DNA of 64,000 nt from Clostridium rhizosphaerae (GTDB lineage Bacteria > Bacillota > Clostridia > Clostridiales > Clostridiaceae), in contig NZ_JAESWC010000018.1 in the NCBI RefSeq assembly GCF_016765585.1, positions 496,001 to 560,000 on the forward strand, given 5' to 3'. Positions 11,329 through 21,564 of this stretch are shown here, piece after piece. Both the position numbers and the translations under genes were made by a program. Under the pieces are notes generated by a model. That model ran no database searches and had not been told where the DNA came from. It was given only the letters and a program-made list of their open reading frames with translations. How positions within the stretch are numbered: position 1 is the first letter of the stretch; each line of letters begins with the position of its first letter.

Positions 11329-12510
11329 TTACCATTCACCAGCAATTTTTTCATTTCTATGATCCATGTCAAATCTTTTGCTGTTAAAATAATTTCCACC
11401 TTTAAAAAAGGTTGGATCTAAGTTTATCCATTTCTTTTCCTCGGGAATATAAACCTGATTCCATGCATGACTTACCCAGCTTACACCGTTAAAGCCTTCC
11501 CCTGTAACAATTCTTACCTTAAGCCCATTTGCCCTCGCCATTGCTGCATAAAGACAGGCATAGTCAAAACATATTCCCTTTTTTGTTTGAAAGGTTGGAA
11601 TTGCGCCTGATTTAATATCAAAATCATTATTTAATACTTTTTCCGCTTTATCCTGATCATAATTAATATTTGAGCCAACCCAATTATAGAGAAGTCTTGC
11701 TTTTTCTTTACTTGTAGTCCCCTTACTTCCGATTTCTTTTGCAAAAGTATCTATTTTTGAGTTAGATTTCACTCCTTCATCCAAGGTCACTCCGTTATAA
11801 TATACAACTACTCTTTTACTGCCTGCATTTTGAAGGTTCGTCAGACCTGTATTTTGTGTATCCGCATCCTTTATAACTACTTTAAAGGAATTATCTAAGA
11901 TATTAGGTAATTCTCTTGCAATAGAAGAATTCGTAACAGGTATAACAACTTCTTTGCATAAATAATTATAAGCTTTTGAATCCTCCAAATACTTATTATA
12001 CTTTCCAGGCACATTAAATATTGCCAATATATTAAATACAAGTGTTATAAAGAGGATATACCCTACAGCTCTCGGCAGCTGAAAAAAAGCACCGCTTACT
12101 CTCTTAAACATGCTCCCTTTAGTTTCAATAACCTTTTCTAAAACATTAACCAAAGGGTATAAAGTCAAATGATTTATTCCTTCAATTATTAAACTTATAA
12201 CTTTATAAAAGCAAAATATCATTATAGGAACTACTACTACATAAAAGATAACAGTGTTATCTTCAATATAATCTAAAATATTAACTGGTATCAACTCACT
12301 TAGTTTCGTATAGATTATGCTGTTATGTTCAATAAAAATCTTTTTCGAAAAATATACTCCAAAAATTAAGGACAGTATAAAAGAAATATTACCTCCAGCC
12401 TCTCTTATATCGCTTTTTAAATTATGGGAGGAGAATTTAAACATGAATCCCTTTAGAATTGGATATGCAAAAGCAAATATAAGAATTAGAGTAATTGGAT
12501 TAATCCTCAT
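11329..12510 (-). CDS. CvpA-like membrane protein with transglutaminase-like domain
   Basis: 393 residues. About four N-terminal membrane helices (near residues 3-22, 38-58, 84-107 and 146-166) resemble the CvpA/colicin-V-production fold. A C-terminal transglutaminase/protease-like domain (about 250-393) has the Cys-His-Asp triad in GICFDYACL, SHAWNQV and NLDPTF. The domain is predicted extracellular and may act on wall or surface proteins. It lies 41 bp after yhaN on the same strand, so co-transcription is possible. Substrate unknown. Confidence 0.8.
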   Translation of the reverse strand: MRINPITLILIFAFAYPILKGFMFKFSSHNLKSDIREAGGNISFILSLIFGVYFSKKIFIEHNSIIYTKLSELIPVNILDYIEDNTVIFYVVVVPIMIFCFYKVISLIIEGINHLTLYPLVNVLEKVIETKGSMFKRVSGAFFQLPRAVGYILFITLVFNILAIFNVPGKYNKYLEDSKAYNYLCKEVVIPVTNSSIARELPNILDNSFKVVIKDADTQNTGLTNLQNAGSKRVVVYYNGVTLDEGVKSNSKIDTFAKEIGSKGTTSKEKARLLYNWVGSNINYDQDKAEKVLNNDFDIKSGAIPTFQTKKGICFDYACLYAAMARANGLKVRIVTGEGFNGVSWVSHAWNQVYIPEEKKWINLDPTFFKGGNYFNSKRFDMDHRNEKIAGEW

Positions 12511-12551
12511 TATTTCACCTCTCTTCTTCTAATAATACATTAAGGCAATCA

Positions 12552-15395
12552 TTAATTTTTATTTTCTGAAAGTCTGTCAATTAATTCTTTATCTGTACAT
12601 AAAGAAAACTTTCCATTCTCTAAATTAAAGTACTGTACCTCGCTTGAAACACTGCTTAAAAGTTCTATTAACTTCCCATGACAAGTCAAAATAATAATTT
12701 GATTATTCTCAGATAGCTTGGATAAAATTTTTAATGTGTTTTTTGTGTGATTACTATCAAAATTAACAAAAGGCTCGTCAAGTATGATTGGAAGTTTTGG
12801 TTCCATAGCCTTAATACGATTTAATCTTACTGATAAATACAACTGCTCTCCGGTACCCCTGCTAAGCATATTTATGGAGTCCTGAACTTCTCCGTTATGT
12901 TTCAAGGTTTTATAGTCAGCCTGAAGTAAATTCTCTCCAGGTATTACAGTTTTATACTCACCAGAAGTTATTTCAATAAAAATATCACTGGCTCCAGTCA
13001 AAAGACTGTCCTTTGCATTACTCATAAAGTTATGCTGAACATTTTCAAGAATATACTCTGCAGCACTATATACTGAGAACTTAACTGCAAGTTCCTTAAG
13101 CTTATCTCTTCCTTCATCAATAATAGTCTGTGCCTTTTCAAGCTTTGAAGACGATGCTAGATTCTGAAGTTCTATCTTTAAAGAATGTTTGCTTTCTTTT
13201 AAGTTCCCTATAATTTTCACTTCATTTTTAATTTCATCAGTTAATTCTATATACTTTCTATTCATATGCTCAATGGAGGAATAGCTTGTATAAAACTTAT
13301 TGAAGCAGTAAATACTGTCCTTTGAATTTAATATTTCTTCACTGCAAACTGAAGCAAAAGCTTGTCTTACGCTTTCAGAATTCATAACTTGAATTATTTG
13401 CTTATCTATTAATTCAATCTTTTTACTTAATGCTTCGTAATAACTATACATTTTATATTGTTCAATAATTTTGTCAAGTAAATTAACTAGTTCTTCTTGG
13501 TTTTCCTCTAAGTTCAAAAGTTTCCTGATTTTAATTTCTAAATTTTTTAATCTAGCCTCTGTATTTTCAAGCTCTTCAGCATATATAAGCTGCTGTATTA
13601 TTAATTTTACTTCATCAAACATTAAGAAAGCTTGTTTTTCTATAGATTTTTCATTATATAGGTTATAATCCGAAATTTGTTCAAGCAAATTCTTTATTTT
13701 CTCTAATTCTTCTCTTAACTCTCCCTTTTCTTTAGCCAGACTTTTTCCTTCACCACCTAAATAAGTTATTTCCTTTTTTAAACCTTGAACCTCTTTGAAA
13801 TATTGGAGCAATCCAAGTGGTGAAATATCTTCCTTTAGTGACAGCATATCTTTATAACCCTGTAGTTCTTTATTATAGTATTCTAAACTTGAATCTATTG
13901 CTTGTAGTTCCTGATCAAGTATTTTTTCTTTGCTAATTAGACTATCAGCCTGTAGAGATAAATCTCTTCTTTTAGAACCTGCATTATTTGATAAGGTATA
14001 CTTAATAAAAAAGTATAAGGCTGAAGCCAATACTCCAGACAATGCTAAAATAGTTCCTAAAGATTTATTGAAAAAAGTCAGCAAAACACCAACAAAAAAT
14101 ATTCCTAGTGAAGTATATAAATAATTATTAATAAAAATACCCAAATCTTCAGACTTTGTTTTTTTGCTATCTTCATTTATATTTTTCTTTTGAAGATTTA
14201 TACTTTCCTTGTCCCATTGTATTTTATTTTTCTTATCGTCAAGCTGTTTTATATATTCAACTAGAGAGATTAATTTATCTTGTTCTATAAAGTCGCAATT
14301 CATATTTAATATTATTAGAAAATCTCCCTTCCAGCCCTCGTTTAACGAGTTCATTCTTACAAGTATTTCTTCCTTCTTTCTTTGGTAAGAAGCTTGCAAA
14401 GCATAGTAATTGTCAGTTTTTTCTTCAAGCCCTGATAATTTTTTAGAAATCTCTTTAATATCACTTTTATAGTTAATAAGTTTTTCATATAAATTTGTAT
14501 CAAAATGTTTTATGTTTTTTTGAAAATCTTTGCCGGCTTCACTATAATTTTTATAAGCTAAGTTATATTCCTCCTGTAAAGCTTGAAACCTGTCTAGGGA
14601 TGGAAAGTCTTTATAGTGTTTTAGTTCTTCTAACTTGACATTTTCTAATTCCTTTAAAGCTTCTATTCTTTCAGTATATTCATCATAATATGCTTTTGTT
14701 GTCTCAAAAACTATAAGCTTTTGCTGCTTTTTAAGCAAATTATCTTCTGCAATTTCTATTTCCTTATCTAGTCTCTTTAATTCACTGGTTTTTTTATTAT
14801 ATTCCTCAAGCTCGCTTAATGCCTCTTCTCTTTGCGATACCCCTTCCACAACTCTTTCATAATAGTTTTTAAAGAGCTTTGTATTTGGATTACCAAGCTT
14901 TCCTCCTATCTTTTCCTTTTCTTTCCTAAGCTCCTCTGTTATCTTGGGGATATGCACTATATCTCTAAGACCAGCCCCTAAAAGTACAGCCTGAAGCTTT
15001 TCTTCCTCAGCCTTTATATTTGATTTTTTAAGCTCGTCCAAAGTAATCGTATATAGCTGACTATACGTAAATCTATCCACGTTTCCATAAATATCTTTTA
15101 AAAATGCTTCTTCTCCATTAAATTTCCTTATTATTTTAGGTTCTTTTAAGCCTTCAACACGCATAGTGTAAAGTTGATTAAAGCTGTCTTGAAGGTCTGC
15201 TTCCACATAATAGTCTTCCTTTGAATCTTTTAGCCTTTTAGTAAATCCATAAGGCATATGCCTTAATATTTCCAAAAGGGTTGTCTTTCCAGAGCGGTTA
15301 AGTCCCCCGATAACAACAATTTTCGAGGATATATTCTCTAAAAGCTCATTTCTGTATATTCCATAGCTGCCTATATAAAGCCTTTTTATTTTCAT
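12552..15395 (-). CDS. yhaN: SbcC/Rad50-like AAA ATPase (YhaN family)
   Basis: 947 residues. Walker A GGLNRSGKTTLLE is near residue 32, followed by long heptad coiled coils. Two membrane-like hydrophobic segments lie in the middle (FFVGVLLTFF; TILALSGVLASALYFFI), then more coiled coil. The C-terminal signature is LSRGTGEQLYLS and Walker B is LPIILDEPFVNFD. This is the YhaN architecture, distinguished from SbcC by the central membrane hairpin and absence of a zinc hook. It overlaps yhaO by 4 bp; together they form a nuclease-ATPase complex presumably for DNA end processing. Confidence 0.85.
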   Translation of the reverse strand: MKIKRLYIGSYGIYRNELLENISSKIVVIGGLNRSGKTTLLEILRHMPYGFTKRLKDSKEDYYVEADLQDSFNQLYTMRVEGLKEPKIIRKFNGEEAFLKDIYGNVDRFTYSQLYTITLDELKKSNIKAEEEKLQAVLLGAGLRDIVHIPKITEELRKEKEKIGGKLGNPNTKLFKNYYERVVEGVSQREEALSELEEYNKKTSELKRLDKEIEIAEDNLLKKQQKLIVFETTKAYYDEYTERIEALKELENVKLEELKHYKDFPSLDRFQALQEEYNLAYKNYSEAGKDFQKNIKHFDTNLYEKLINYKSDIKEISKKLSGLEEKTDNYYALQASYQRKKEEILVRMNSLNEGWKGDFLIILNMNCDFIEQDKLISLVEYIKQLDDKKNKIQWDKESINLQKKNINEDSKKTKSEDLGIFINNYLYTSLGIFFVGVLLTFFNKSLGTILALSGVLASALYFFIKYTLSNNAGSKRRDLSLQADSLISKEKILDQELQAIDSSLEYYNKELQGYKDMLSLKEDISPLGLLQYFKEVQGLKKEITYLGGEGKSLAKEKGELREELEKIKNLLEQISDYNLYNEKSIEKQAFLMFDEVKLIIQQLIYAEELENTEARLKNLEIKIRKLLNLEENQEELVNLLDKIIEQYKMYSYYEALSKKIELIDKQIIQVMNSESVRQAFASVCSEEILNSKDSIYCFNKFYTSYSSIEHMNRKYIELTDEIKNEVKIIGNLKESKHSLKIELQNLASSSKLEKAQTIIDEGRDKLKELAVKFSVYSAAEYILENVQHNFMSNAKDSLLTGASDIFIEITSGEYKTVIPGENLLQADYKTLKHNGEVQDSINMLSRGTGEQLYLSVRLNRIKAMEPKLPIILDEPFVNFDSNHTKNTLKILSKLSENNQIIILTCHGKLIELLSSVSSEVQYFNLENGKFSLCTDKELIDRLSENKN

Positions 15396-16741
15396 ATATC
15401 CTCACTCCTCTCTAATATCATATCCACTGCAAGCTGTTCTGCCTGGTTTATTATCACTTTTAAAAGTTCATTATTCAGTTGAAGCTTTTTAACATTAAAG
15501 TCCTCATATTCTTCAGTTACTTCCCAAATACTTCCTAATCTTTTTATAAGTTCCTCCCTTAAAATTTCTTTATTATGAGCTTCTTTTGAAAATGAGCTTA
15601 TTTCTTTAAAGATTGCATTTTGTTCTTTTAAATTATCTAAATCCTTAATTTCTTTTCCAATATTAATATTAACTGCTTTGGTCAAAACAAATTTATTCCC
15701 CACAAGCAGTCTTTCATTTAAGCTTTCAATTAAATATTCGGAAGTTTCATCGATTTTATCCTTCAGCATGCTATAAATTTCTCCGCGTCCATTTATATCC
15801 CACTGCACTACAAATCCTTTTATACCTTCATTAATATTATGAGTATAACTTTCAGTTCCTGATGGCACTTCTATTTGCATTAATATTTGCTCAGCCTTGG
15901 ATAAGATCAGTTTTTCTAAATCACTTATATTTTTTATATCTATTTCACTTTCTTCTATATTTAAATTTATCTTCTTCCATATTACTTCTGATAAAGGTAT
16001 AAACTTGATATCTTTTATAGAATTATTTGCAACCTCTGCCATAAATGCCCCGCCAAGACCTTCCTCTCCAAAGTCTCTTCCCTGAGGTATGCCTGGGTAA
16101 GCTATCAATGGTTCTTTTTCATTTATAATGCTGCATTTATGTATATGCCCAAGAGCCCAATATCCTATATTATCAACTTCTTTTAACTGTACTGCAGTAC
16201 AAGGTACATAATTATTGCTGCCATCCAGCTGTGTATGAAGAAGAGCAATGTTAAAGGACTCCTTCTGCTCAATTTTATAGTTCTCAAACATTTTTCTGCT
16301 GTCCCAATTTTCCCTATAAGATTGTCCAACTATTCTTGAATAAACGTTCCCGTTTATATCCGTTATCTCTTTTATTTCTGCTTTTTCAGAGCTGAATATA
16401 TGAACATTTGAAGGCAAAGTAAATAATTCACTATTGTTCTTTATAGGATCATGATTTCCCCCAATTGCATAGAGTCCTATTCCTTTTTCCTCCAGTCTTT
16501 TTGCCTGCTCAATAAAAAACCTATTTCCTTTAACTGACCTTGCTTCTCTATCATAAATATCACCGCTTATTAAAATAAAGTCTACATTTTCTTCAATAGC
16601 TGTGTCACAGAGCTTTTTAAAGGCATTATTAGCTGCACTTTTTAAAAGCTCATTTAAGCTGTTATTTATTTTTTTTCCAATATGCAGAATGCTTCCCAAG
16701 TGCAAATCGGCAGTATGAATAAATTTAAAATTCTTTGTCAT
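15392..16741 (-). CDS. yhaO: DNA repair exonuclease, metallophosphoesterase (YhaO/SbcD-like)
   Basis: 449 residues. The N-terminal calcineurin-like phosphoesterase has HTADLHLGS, DFILISGDIYDR, GGNHD, LLHTQ and GHIHKC, i.e. the full two-metal Mre11 set. The C-terminal half is helical and would bind the ATPase partner. It is coupled to yhaN by a 4-bp overlap, the order seen in Bacillus yhaO-yhaN. Confidence 0.88.
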   Translation of the reverse strand: MTKNFKFIHTADLHLGSILHIGKKINNSLNELLKSAANNAFKKLCDTAIEENVDFILISGDIYDREARSVKGNRFFIEQAKRLEEKGIGLYAIGGNHDPIKNNSELFTLPSNVHIFSSEKAEIKEITDINGNVYSRIVGQSYRENWDSRKMFENYKIEQKESFNIALLHTQLDGSNNYVPCTAVQLKEVDNIGYWALGHIHKCSIINEKEPLIAYPGIPQGRDFGEEGLGGAFMAEVANNSIKDIKFIPLSEVIWKKINLNIEESEIDIKNISDLEKLILSKAEQILMQIEVPSGTESYTHNINEGIKGFVVQWDINGRGEIYSMLKDKIDETSEYLIESLNERLLVGNKFVLTKAVNINIGKEIKDLDNLKEQNAIFKEISSFSKEAHNKEILREELIKRLGSIWEVTEEYEDFNVKKLQLNNELLKVIINQAEQLAVDMILERSEDI

Positions 16742-16787
16742 GTCCCTACATCCTTTGTTTTCATCGTTAACTTTATTATAACACAGT

Positions 16788-16823
16788 AAAAAAGCTATGG
16801 ATAATACTCATATCCACAGCTAT
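16788..16823 (-). terminator. Rho-independent terminator downstream of the ygeY operon
   Basis: ATAGCTGTGGATA pairs with TATCCATAGCT on the minus strand, then TTTTTT. It closes the ygeY-ygeW-ssnA-oxidoreductase operon and insulates yhaO. Confidence 0.8.
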
Positions 16824-16843
16824 ATAACTTTTTATTAGTATTT

Positions 16844-17926
16844 TTATAAACAACTTATAGCTTTCTTTGAGCATCTTGTTACACAAAGACCACAACCAAA
16901 GCACTTGTCATTATGAATAACAGCCTTAGGCTCTAGCGTAATTGCCTGATAAGCGCAGCTTTGCTCGCAAAGTCCGCAGGAAATACACTTATTTTCATTT
17001 ACAACAGGAAATTTTGCATAAGTTCTAAAGCTTCTGTTTTCCATTTTTCTTTTGGTTACCCCTATAATATCACTAACATTATCTATGTTATGGTCATCAA
17101 GCCACTTATTCATTTCCGAGGCAATCTTACCATATACACAAGGTCCCTTAAGTATTGCCTCTGTGCAGATCTGCACTGCACTTGCCCCAGCCATCATCAT
17201 TTCTATAGCATCTTTTCCGTCTGATATTCCTCCAACTCCTATAACGGGTACCTTAACAGCGTTCGATATCTCAAATACATGTCTTAACGCTATTGGTTTA
17301 ATTGCTTTTCCGGAAAGCCAGCCATAGCCAGTAGTACTTCCCATAAACGGAAGGCCTGTCTCAATATCTATATGCAGACAAGGACCTACAGAATTTATAG
17401 CAACAAAGCCATCTGCACCTTCTGCTTCCATTCTCTTTGCATAAGCAGCAACATCAGGTATACCTGGACTTATTTTCATAAAGACAGGCAGCCCGGACTT
17501 TTTAGCAGCTTTAAGAGAATTAATTATAGGCTGAATATCTTTTCCAACATAGTGAGTTGAAATTTCAAGAGCATCTGCAAATTTTGATACCAACGGTACT
17601 AATTTTTCTATTTCTTCTGCAGTGTATCCTAGGCTTACCATTACTGGAAGACCAGCTTCCCTCAAGCGTTCATATTCATGTTCTATCCAATGCTCTGGAG
17701 AAAGCTCCGACCAAAGCTCTGTATTTAAAAACCCGCCTTTTATCTCCTCCATGCAGGGTCTTGGAACATCAGCTGCTTTTGCTGATATAGTCTTTGTAAC
17801 TAATCCTCCTGCTCCGCCCTCTGCACACTTTAGTATGCAGTCTGCATCTCTAACGGTTGGACCTGCAGCAGGCATTACAGGATTAATCAAATTCATACCG
17901 CAAATATTTATATTTAAATTCGCCAT
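16844..17926 (-). CDS. Dihydroorotate/dihydropyrimidine dehydrogenase-like oxidoreductase with two 4Fe-4S clusters
   Basis: About 360 residues. A DHODH-type TIM barrel (AAGPTVRDADCILKCAEGGA; VPVIGVGGISDGKDAIEMMM) is followed by a 2[4Fe-4S] ferredoxin tail (CISCGLCEQSC; CFGCGLCVTRC). This resembles PreA. The usual N-x-S-C-P active-site motif is replaced by ISTHYVG, so the chemistry may differ. The ATG at 17926 has GGGGAGG upstream; the earlier ATG at 17968 would overlap ssnA and has none. Last gene of the sigma-54 operon; it may reduce or oxidise a purine-derived intermediate in place of YgfK, which is inference. Confidence 0.75.
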   Translation of the reverse strand: MANLNINICGMNLINPVMPAAGPTVRDADCILKCAEGGAGGLVTKTISAKAADVPRPCMEEIKGGFLNTELWSELSPEHWIEHEYERLREAGLPVMVSLGYTAEEIEKLVPLVSKFADALEISTHYVGKDIQPIINSLKAAKKSGLPVFMKISPGIPDVAAYAKRMEAEGADGFVAINSVGPCLHIDIETGLPFMGSTTGYGWLSGKAIKPIALRHVFEISNAVKVPVIGVGGISDGKDAIEMMMAGASAVQICTEAILKGPCVYGKIASEMNKWLDDHNIDNVSDIIGVTKRKMENRSFRTYAKFPVVNENKCISCGLCEQSCAYQAITLEPKAVIHNDKCFGCGLCVTRCSKKAISCL

Positions 17927-17952
17927 TAAAAATCCTCCCCAAACCCAATTTA

Positions 17953-19275
17953 TTAAAATCTTTCCCAAAGCTTTTCTGAAAGCTCTCTGCTCTTTTGAAA
18001 AATGTCCTCTTCCTCAACACCTTGAAGAATCCTGTTTTTCATAACAAACCTTCCATTTATTATGCTGTCGATTACATTTAAACTATTCATTCCAAAAATT
18101 ATATGACCGCATACATTATCTCTTGTTATTGGTGTAGGGCTGTCATAATCAAGCATTATCATATCAGCCTTAGCACCTTCCCTTAAAACTCCAACTTCAT
18201 TTTTAAAAAACTTTGAAGTAATTTTAGAATTATTTTTAACAGAAAGTTTAATTACATCATCAGGAGTCATAACTCTAGGGTCCCCTATTTCATGCTTATG
18301 AAGTACATAACAGCATTCCATAGCCCTAAATGGATTTGAGTTAAAGCCATCTGAACCAAGTCCAACTGTAATACCCTTACTCATCATTTTAGCTGCATCA
18401 CAATAACCAACTGCATTATTCATATTTGATTCTGGATTATGAACCACATTTGTTTTTTTCAGTAAATCTAATTCCTTTTCTTTAACATGAATACAATGAG
18501 CAAGTATAGACTTATTCCCAACTATAGAGTAATCAGACAGTCTTTCTGTAACTCCTTTTCCATAGCTACGTCTGCACTGCTCATAATCCTCCATGCCCTC
18601 TGCAGCATGTATATGAAAGCCGCTGCCTAAACTATTGCCCTCTTCGCTGCACAGCTTTAAAGTTTCATTACTTAAGGTAAAGGAAGCATGCAGACCAAAT
18701 ATACCCTTAACCATATCATCTTCTATATTCTTTTTAATAAATCTTACATTTTCCTTAATACCCTGCCTTGCAATTTCTTTTCCATCTCTATCTGAAACCT
18801 CGTAGCACAGACTTCCTCGTACGCCAATCTGCCTAAAAGCTTTTTCAATAAAATCCAAGCTCCCCTCAACACTGAAAGGACTCGCATGATGGTCAAAAAG
18901 GCATGTAAAACCGCTTTTTACAGATTCAATAAGAGTAACCAATGCAGAGTAATATATATCTTCATAACTTAACTTCTTATCTAATCTCCACCATAAATCC
19001 TTTAAGATTTCCAGAAAGTTAGAAGCGCTGCTTCCTTTTAAACTCATACCTCTTGCAAAAGCACTGTAAATGTGAGTATGAGTACAAATAAAGCCTGGAA
19101 ATAATAACTTTCCTTCAGCATCTATTATTTCCTTTTCATAGATATATTCCTCTTCTTTGAATTCCTCCATTGAGGCTATCTTTTGTATAAGGCCCTCTCT
19201 AACTAACACAAAACCTTTCTCAATAAACCTGTCTTCATTATCAAAGGTAAATATTTTTGCATTTTTGATAAGCAT
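17953..19275 (-). CDS. ssnA: SsnA-type amidohydrolase/aminohydrolase
   Basis: 440 residues, amidohydrolase superfamily. Metal-binding motifs are THTHIYSAFARGM, HIHAAEG, LAHCIH and GLGSDGFNSN. The sequence pattern matches SsnA, a predicted aminohydrolase found with ygeW, ygeY and xanthine dehydrogenase in E. coli and gut anaerobes, where the set is linked to urate breakdown. It lies 4 bp after ygeW, in the same transcript. The exact substrate is unproven. Confidence 0.85.
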   Translation of the reverse strand: MLIKNAKIFTFDNEDRFIEKGFVLVREGLIQKIASMEEFKEEEYIYEKEIIDAEGKLLFPGFICTHTHIYSAFARGMSLKGSSASNFLEILKDLWWRLDKKLSYEDIYYSALVTLIESVKSGFTCLFDHHASPFSVEGSLDFIEKAFRQIGVRGSLCYEVSDRDGKEIARQGIKENVRFIKKNIEDDMVKGIFGLHASFTLSNETLKLCSEEGNSLGSGFHIHAAEGMEDYEQCRRSYGKGVTERLSDYSIVGNKSILAHCIHVKEKELDLLKKTNVVHNPESNMNNAVGYCDAAKMMSKGITVGLGSDGFNSNPFRAMECCYVLHKHEIGDPRVMTPDDVIKLSVKNNSKITSKFFKNEVGVLREGAKADMIMLDYDSPTPITRDNVCGHIIFGMNSLNVIDSIINGRFVMKNRILQGVEEEDIFQKSRELSEKLWERF

Positions 19276-19279
19276 AAAC

Positions 19280-20281
19280 CTATCTTCCTCCCATAGTAAG
19301 AGCCATAATTGCTTTAGCGGTATGAATTCTATTTTCAGCTTCGGGGATAACTATAGAGTGCCTTCCGTCAATTACTGAATCTACAACTTCTCTTCCTCTG
19401 TCTGCAGGAAGAGCATGCATGTATATTGAATGCTTCTTTGTTATAGACATAAGCTTTTCATCACAAATCCAATCCTTATACTTTTCAAGATTAGCCTTCA
19501 TCTGAGTTTTTCCTTCTGACGTAGTTGGATTATCAACTCCCAGGAAGCCTCCCCAATTCTTTGGTATTACAATATCAGCATCTCTAAAGGCTTCTTCCAT
19601 ATTATCAACAAACTTTAAGCTGCCTCCATTTAAGTCCGCATTTTCATAAGCTGTATCAACTATATCAGGCATAAGAGGAAACTCTTTAGGCGCAGCTACA
19701 GTTACATCCATTCCGTATCTAGCGAATAATAGAATCTGAGACTGTGGAACTGAAAGAGGTTTAGCGTGACTTGTTGCATAAGCCCAGGATATAGCTACCT
19801 TTAGCTTTCTAGGATTTCCAAATCTCTCTTGAATGGTCATCATATCTGCTAAAACCTGCATTGGATGATAAACATCGTCTTGAAGACTCAATATTGGAAC
19901 CTTTGAATATTTAGCCAGAGTTCTTAAATATTCATTCCCTATTCCATAAAAACAATTTCTAACGCAGATAGCATCTCCAAAAGAGCTTAAAACTTCTGCC
20001 GTATCCTTTGGACTTTCTCCGTGATTAATCTGCATTGTGCTCGTATCTATAAAGTGAGCGTGTCCTCCAAGTTGCGTTATACCAGCTTCCATTGAGTTTC
20101 TTGTTCTTGTACTCTCCTCAAAGAACATCAAAAATGCTGTTTTATCTTTCAATAAATTAGAAGGTTCATTTAGAGCGTGCTTCATCTTTAAATATTTTGC
20201 CACTTCAAAAACCATATCTAAATCATCTCTTGACCAGTCCTGGCAGGTTATAAAATGCTTTCCTCTAAAACTTGTATTCAT
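19280..20281 (-). CDS. ygeW: Carbamoyltransferase, YgeW family
   Basis: 333 residues, aspartate/ornithine transcarbamylase fold. Carbamoyl-phosphate residues lie in EESTRTRNSM (residues ~56-64) and the HPMQVLAD motif. The sequence WAYATSHAKPLSVPQ matches the knotted YgeW-type branch rather than catabolic ornithine carbamoyltransferase. In purine fermentation such an enzyme would run backwards to give carbamoyl phosphate and hence ATP. It sits between ygeY and ssnA, supporting the assignment. Confidence 0.85.
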   Translation of the reverse strand: MNTSFRGKHFITCQDWSRDDLDMVFEVAKYLKMKHALNEPSNLLKDKTAFLMFFEESTRTRNSMEAGITQLGGHAHFIDTSTMQINHGESPKDTAEVLSSFGDAICVRNCFYGIGNEYLRTLAKYSKVPILSLQDDVYHPMQVLADMMTIQERFGNPRKLKVAISWAYATSHAKPLSVPQSQILLFARYGMDVTVAAPKEFPLMPDIVDTAYENADLNGGSLKFVDNMEEAFRDADIVIPKNWGGFLGVDNPTTSEGKTQMKANLEKYKDWICDEKLMSITKKHSIYMHALPADRGREVVDSVIDGRHSIVIPEAENRIHTAKAIMALTMGGR

Positions 20282-20303
20282 TTCCCCATCTCCCCTTTTA
20301 TAC

Positions 20304-21503
20304 TTACTTTAAATTATTTACCAGCGTTTTTGGAAACGCTGCATAAAACTTGCAAGCTTCAACTAGATGCTTAACTGGAATTTGGTCCTTTGGACTATGA
20401 GCATAAATTTCATTTGCAGGTCCAAAGCCCATTGTAGGTATATTAAATCTCCCCATAGTTGCAACGCCATTTGTACTAAAGGTCCATTTATCAACCTTTG
20501 GTTCGCTCTTAAACATATTTTTATAGGTTTCAACAGCTGATTTTACAAGCACATGGTCTTCCGGTACAACCCAAGTTGGATAGTATTTTTCAGTTGGATA
20601 TACAAGGCCAGTGTAGCTTGGCTGTGCGTAAGTTAAAACCTCAACAATAGCCTCCTCTGCACCAGGCAAAGCCTTAATTTCTGCTACAGCAGAGTCCATT
20701 GTTTCTCCAAAGGTAAGCCTTCTGTCAATCTGAATTGTGCATTCATCAGGAACAGCACACTGTGAAGGTGACTTGAAGAATATCTGAGTAACAGTAGCTG
20801 TGCCCTTACCTAAAAATTCATCGTCCTTTAGGTTTTCATTTAATTTTTCTATTCCTTCTATTATAGGAGTCATTTTGTATATTGCATTAATCCCTCTTTC
20901 AGGAGCACTTCCATGACAGGACAATCCTTTTGCAGTTACTATCATTTCCATTCTTCCTCTGTGTCCTCTGTATATATTTAAGTTTGTAGGCTCTGTTATT
21001 ACTACAAAGTCAGGCCTTATCTTATCCTGCTCGATTATATACTGCCAGCAAAGCCCATCACAATCCTCTTCCATAACTGTTCCTGTTACATATAAAGTGT
21101 AGTCATCAGTCAGTCCCAGCTCTTTTATAATCTTGCCTCCATAAACCATAGCAGCCATTCCGCCTTCTTGGTCTGAAGCTCCTCTTCCATAGATTATTCC
21201 ATCCTTTAAATCACCCTCAAAAGGATCTACTTCCCAAAGACTCGAATCCCCTACATCAACAGTATCAATATGAGCATCCATAGCTATAATAGTTTTTCCG
21301 TCTCCTATTCTTCCTAAGACATTACCCATTTTATCAATAATTACTTCATCAAAACCTACCTTCTCCATTTCTTCCTTTATCCTCTGTATTACCTTTTCCT
21401 CATTACAGCTGGTGCTTGGAATTCTAATCATATCTCTTAAAAAGTTGGCCATATCCTCTGAATATTTTTCACTAAGCTCAGCTATCTTATCTCTGATTTC
21501 CAT
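20304..21503 (-). CDS. ygeY: M20-family hydrolase YgeY
   Basis: 399 residues, dinuclear zinc aminoacylase/peptidase fold. Metal ligands lie in [22 protein letters not shown] and VMEEDCDG, and [15 protein letters not shown] is typical of YgeY (also labelled selenium metabolism-linked hydrolase). First gene of the operon, 28 bp after the predicted start point of a sigma-54 promoter. It probably hydrolyses an N-carbamoyl or amide intermediate of urate degradation. Confidence 0.88.
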   Translation of the reverse strand: MEIRDKIAELSEKYSEDMANFLRDMIRIPSTSCNEEKVIQRIKEEMEKVGFDEVIIDKMGNVLGRIGDGKTIIAMDAHIDTVDVGDSSLWEVDPFEGDLKDGIIYGRGASDQEGGMAAMVYGGKIIKELGLTDDYTLYVTGTVMEEDCDGLCWQYIIEQDKIRPDFVVITEPTNLNIYRGHRGRMEMIVTAKGLSCHGSAPERGINAIYKMTPIIEGIEKLNENLKDDEFLGKGTATVTQIFFKSPSQCAVPDECTIQIDRRLTFGETMDSAVAEIKALPGAEEAIVEVLTYAQPSYTGLVYPTEKYYPTWVVPEDHVLVKSAVETYKNMFKSEPKVDKWTFSTNGVATMGRFNIPTMGFGPANEIYAHSPKDQIPVKHLVEACKFYAAFPKTLVNNLK

Positions 21504-21541
21504 TCATCTCCCACCTATAAAAATAATTCCACAGATATTAA

Positions 21542-21557
21542 AGCAAAGATTATGCCA
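21542..21557 (-). promoter_or_regulatory. ygeY: Sigma-54 (-24/-12) promoter of the ygeY operon
   Basis: Minus-strand TGGCATAATCTTTGCT matches the consensus TGGCAYRNNNNTTGCW at every fixed position. It lies between the stop codon of the sigma-54 activator gene and ygeY. A start near 21531 leaves a short leader to ygeY. Confidence 0.85.
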
Positions 21558-21564
21558 TAATTAT

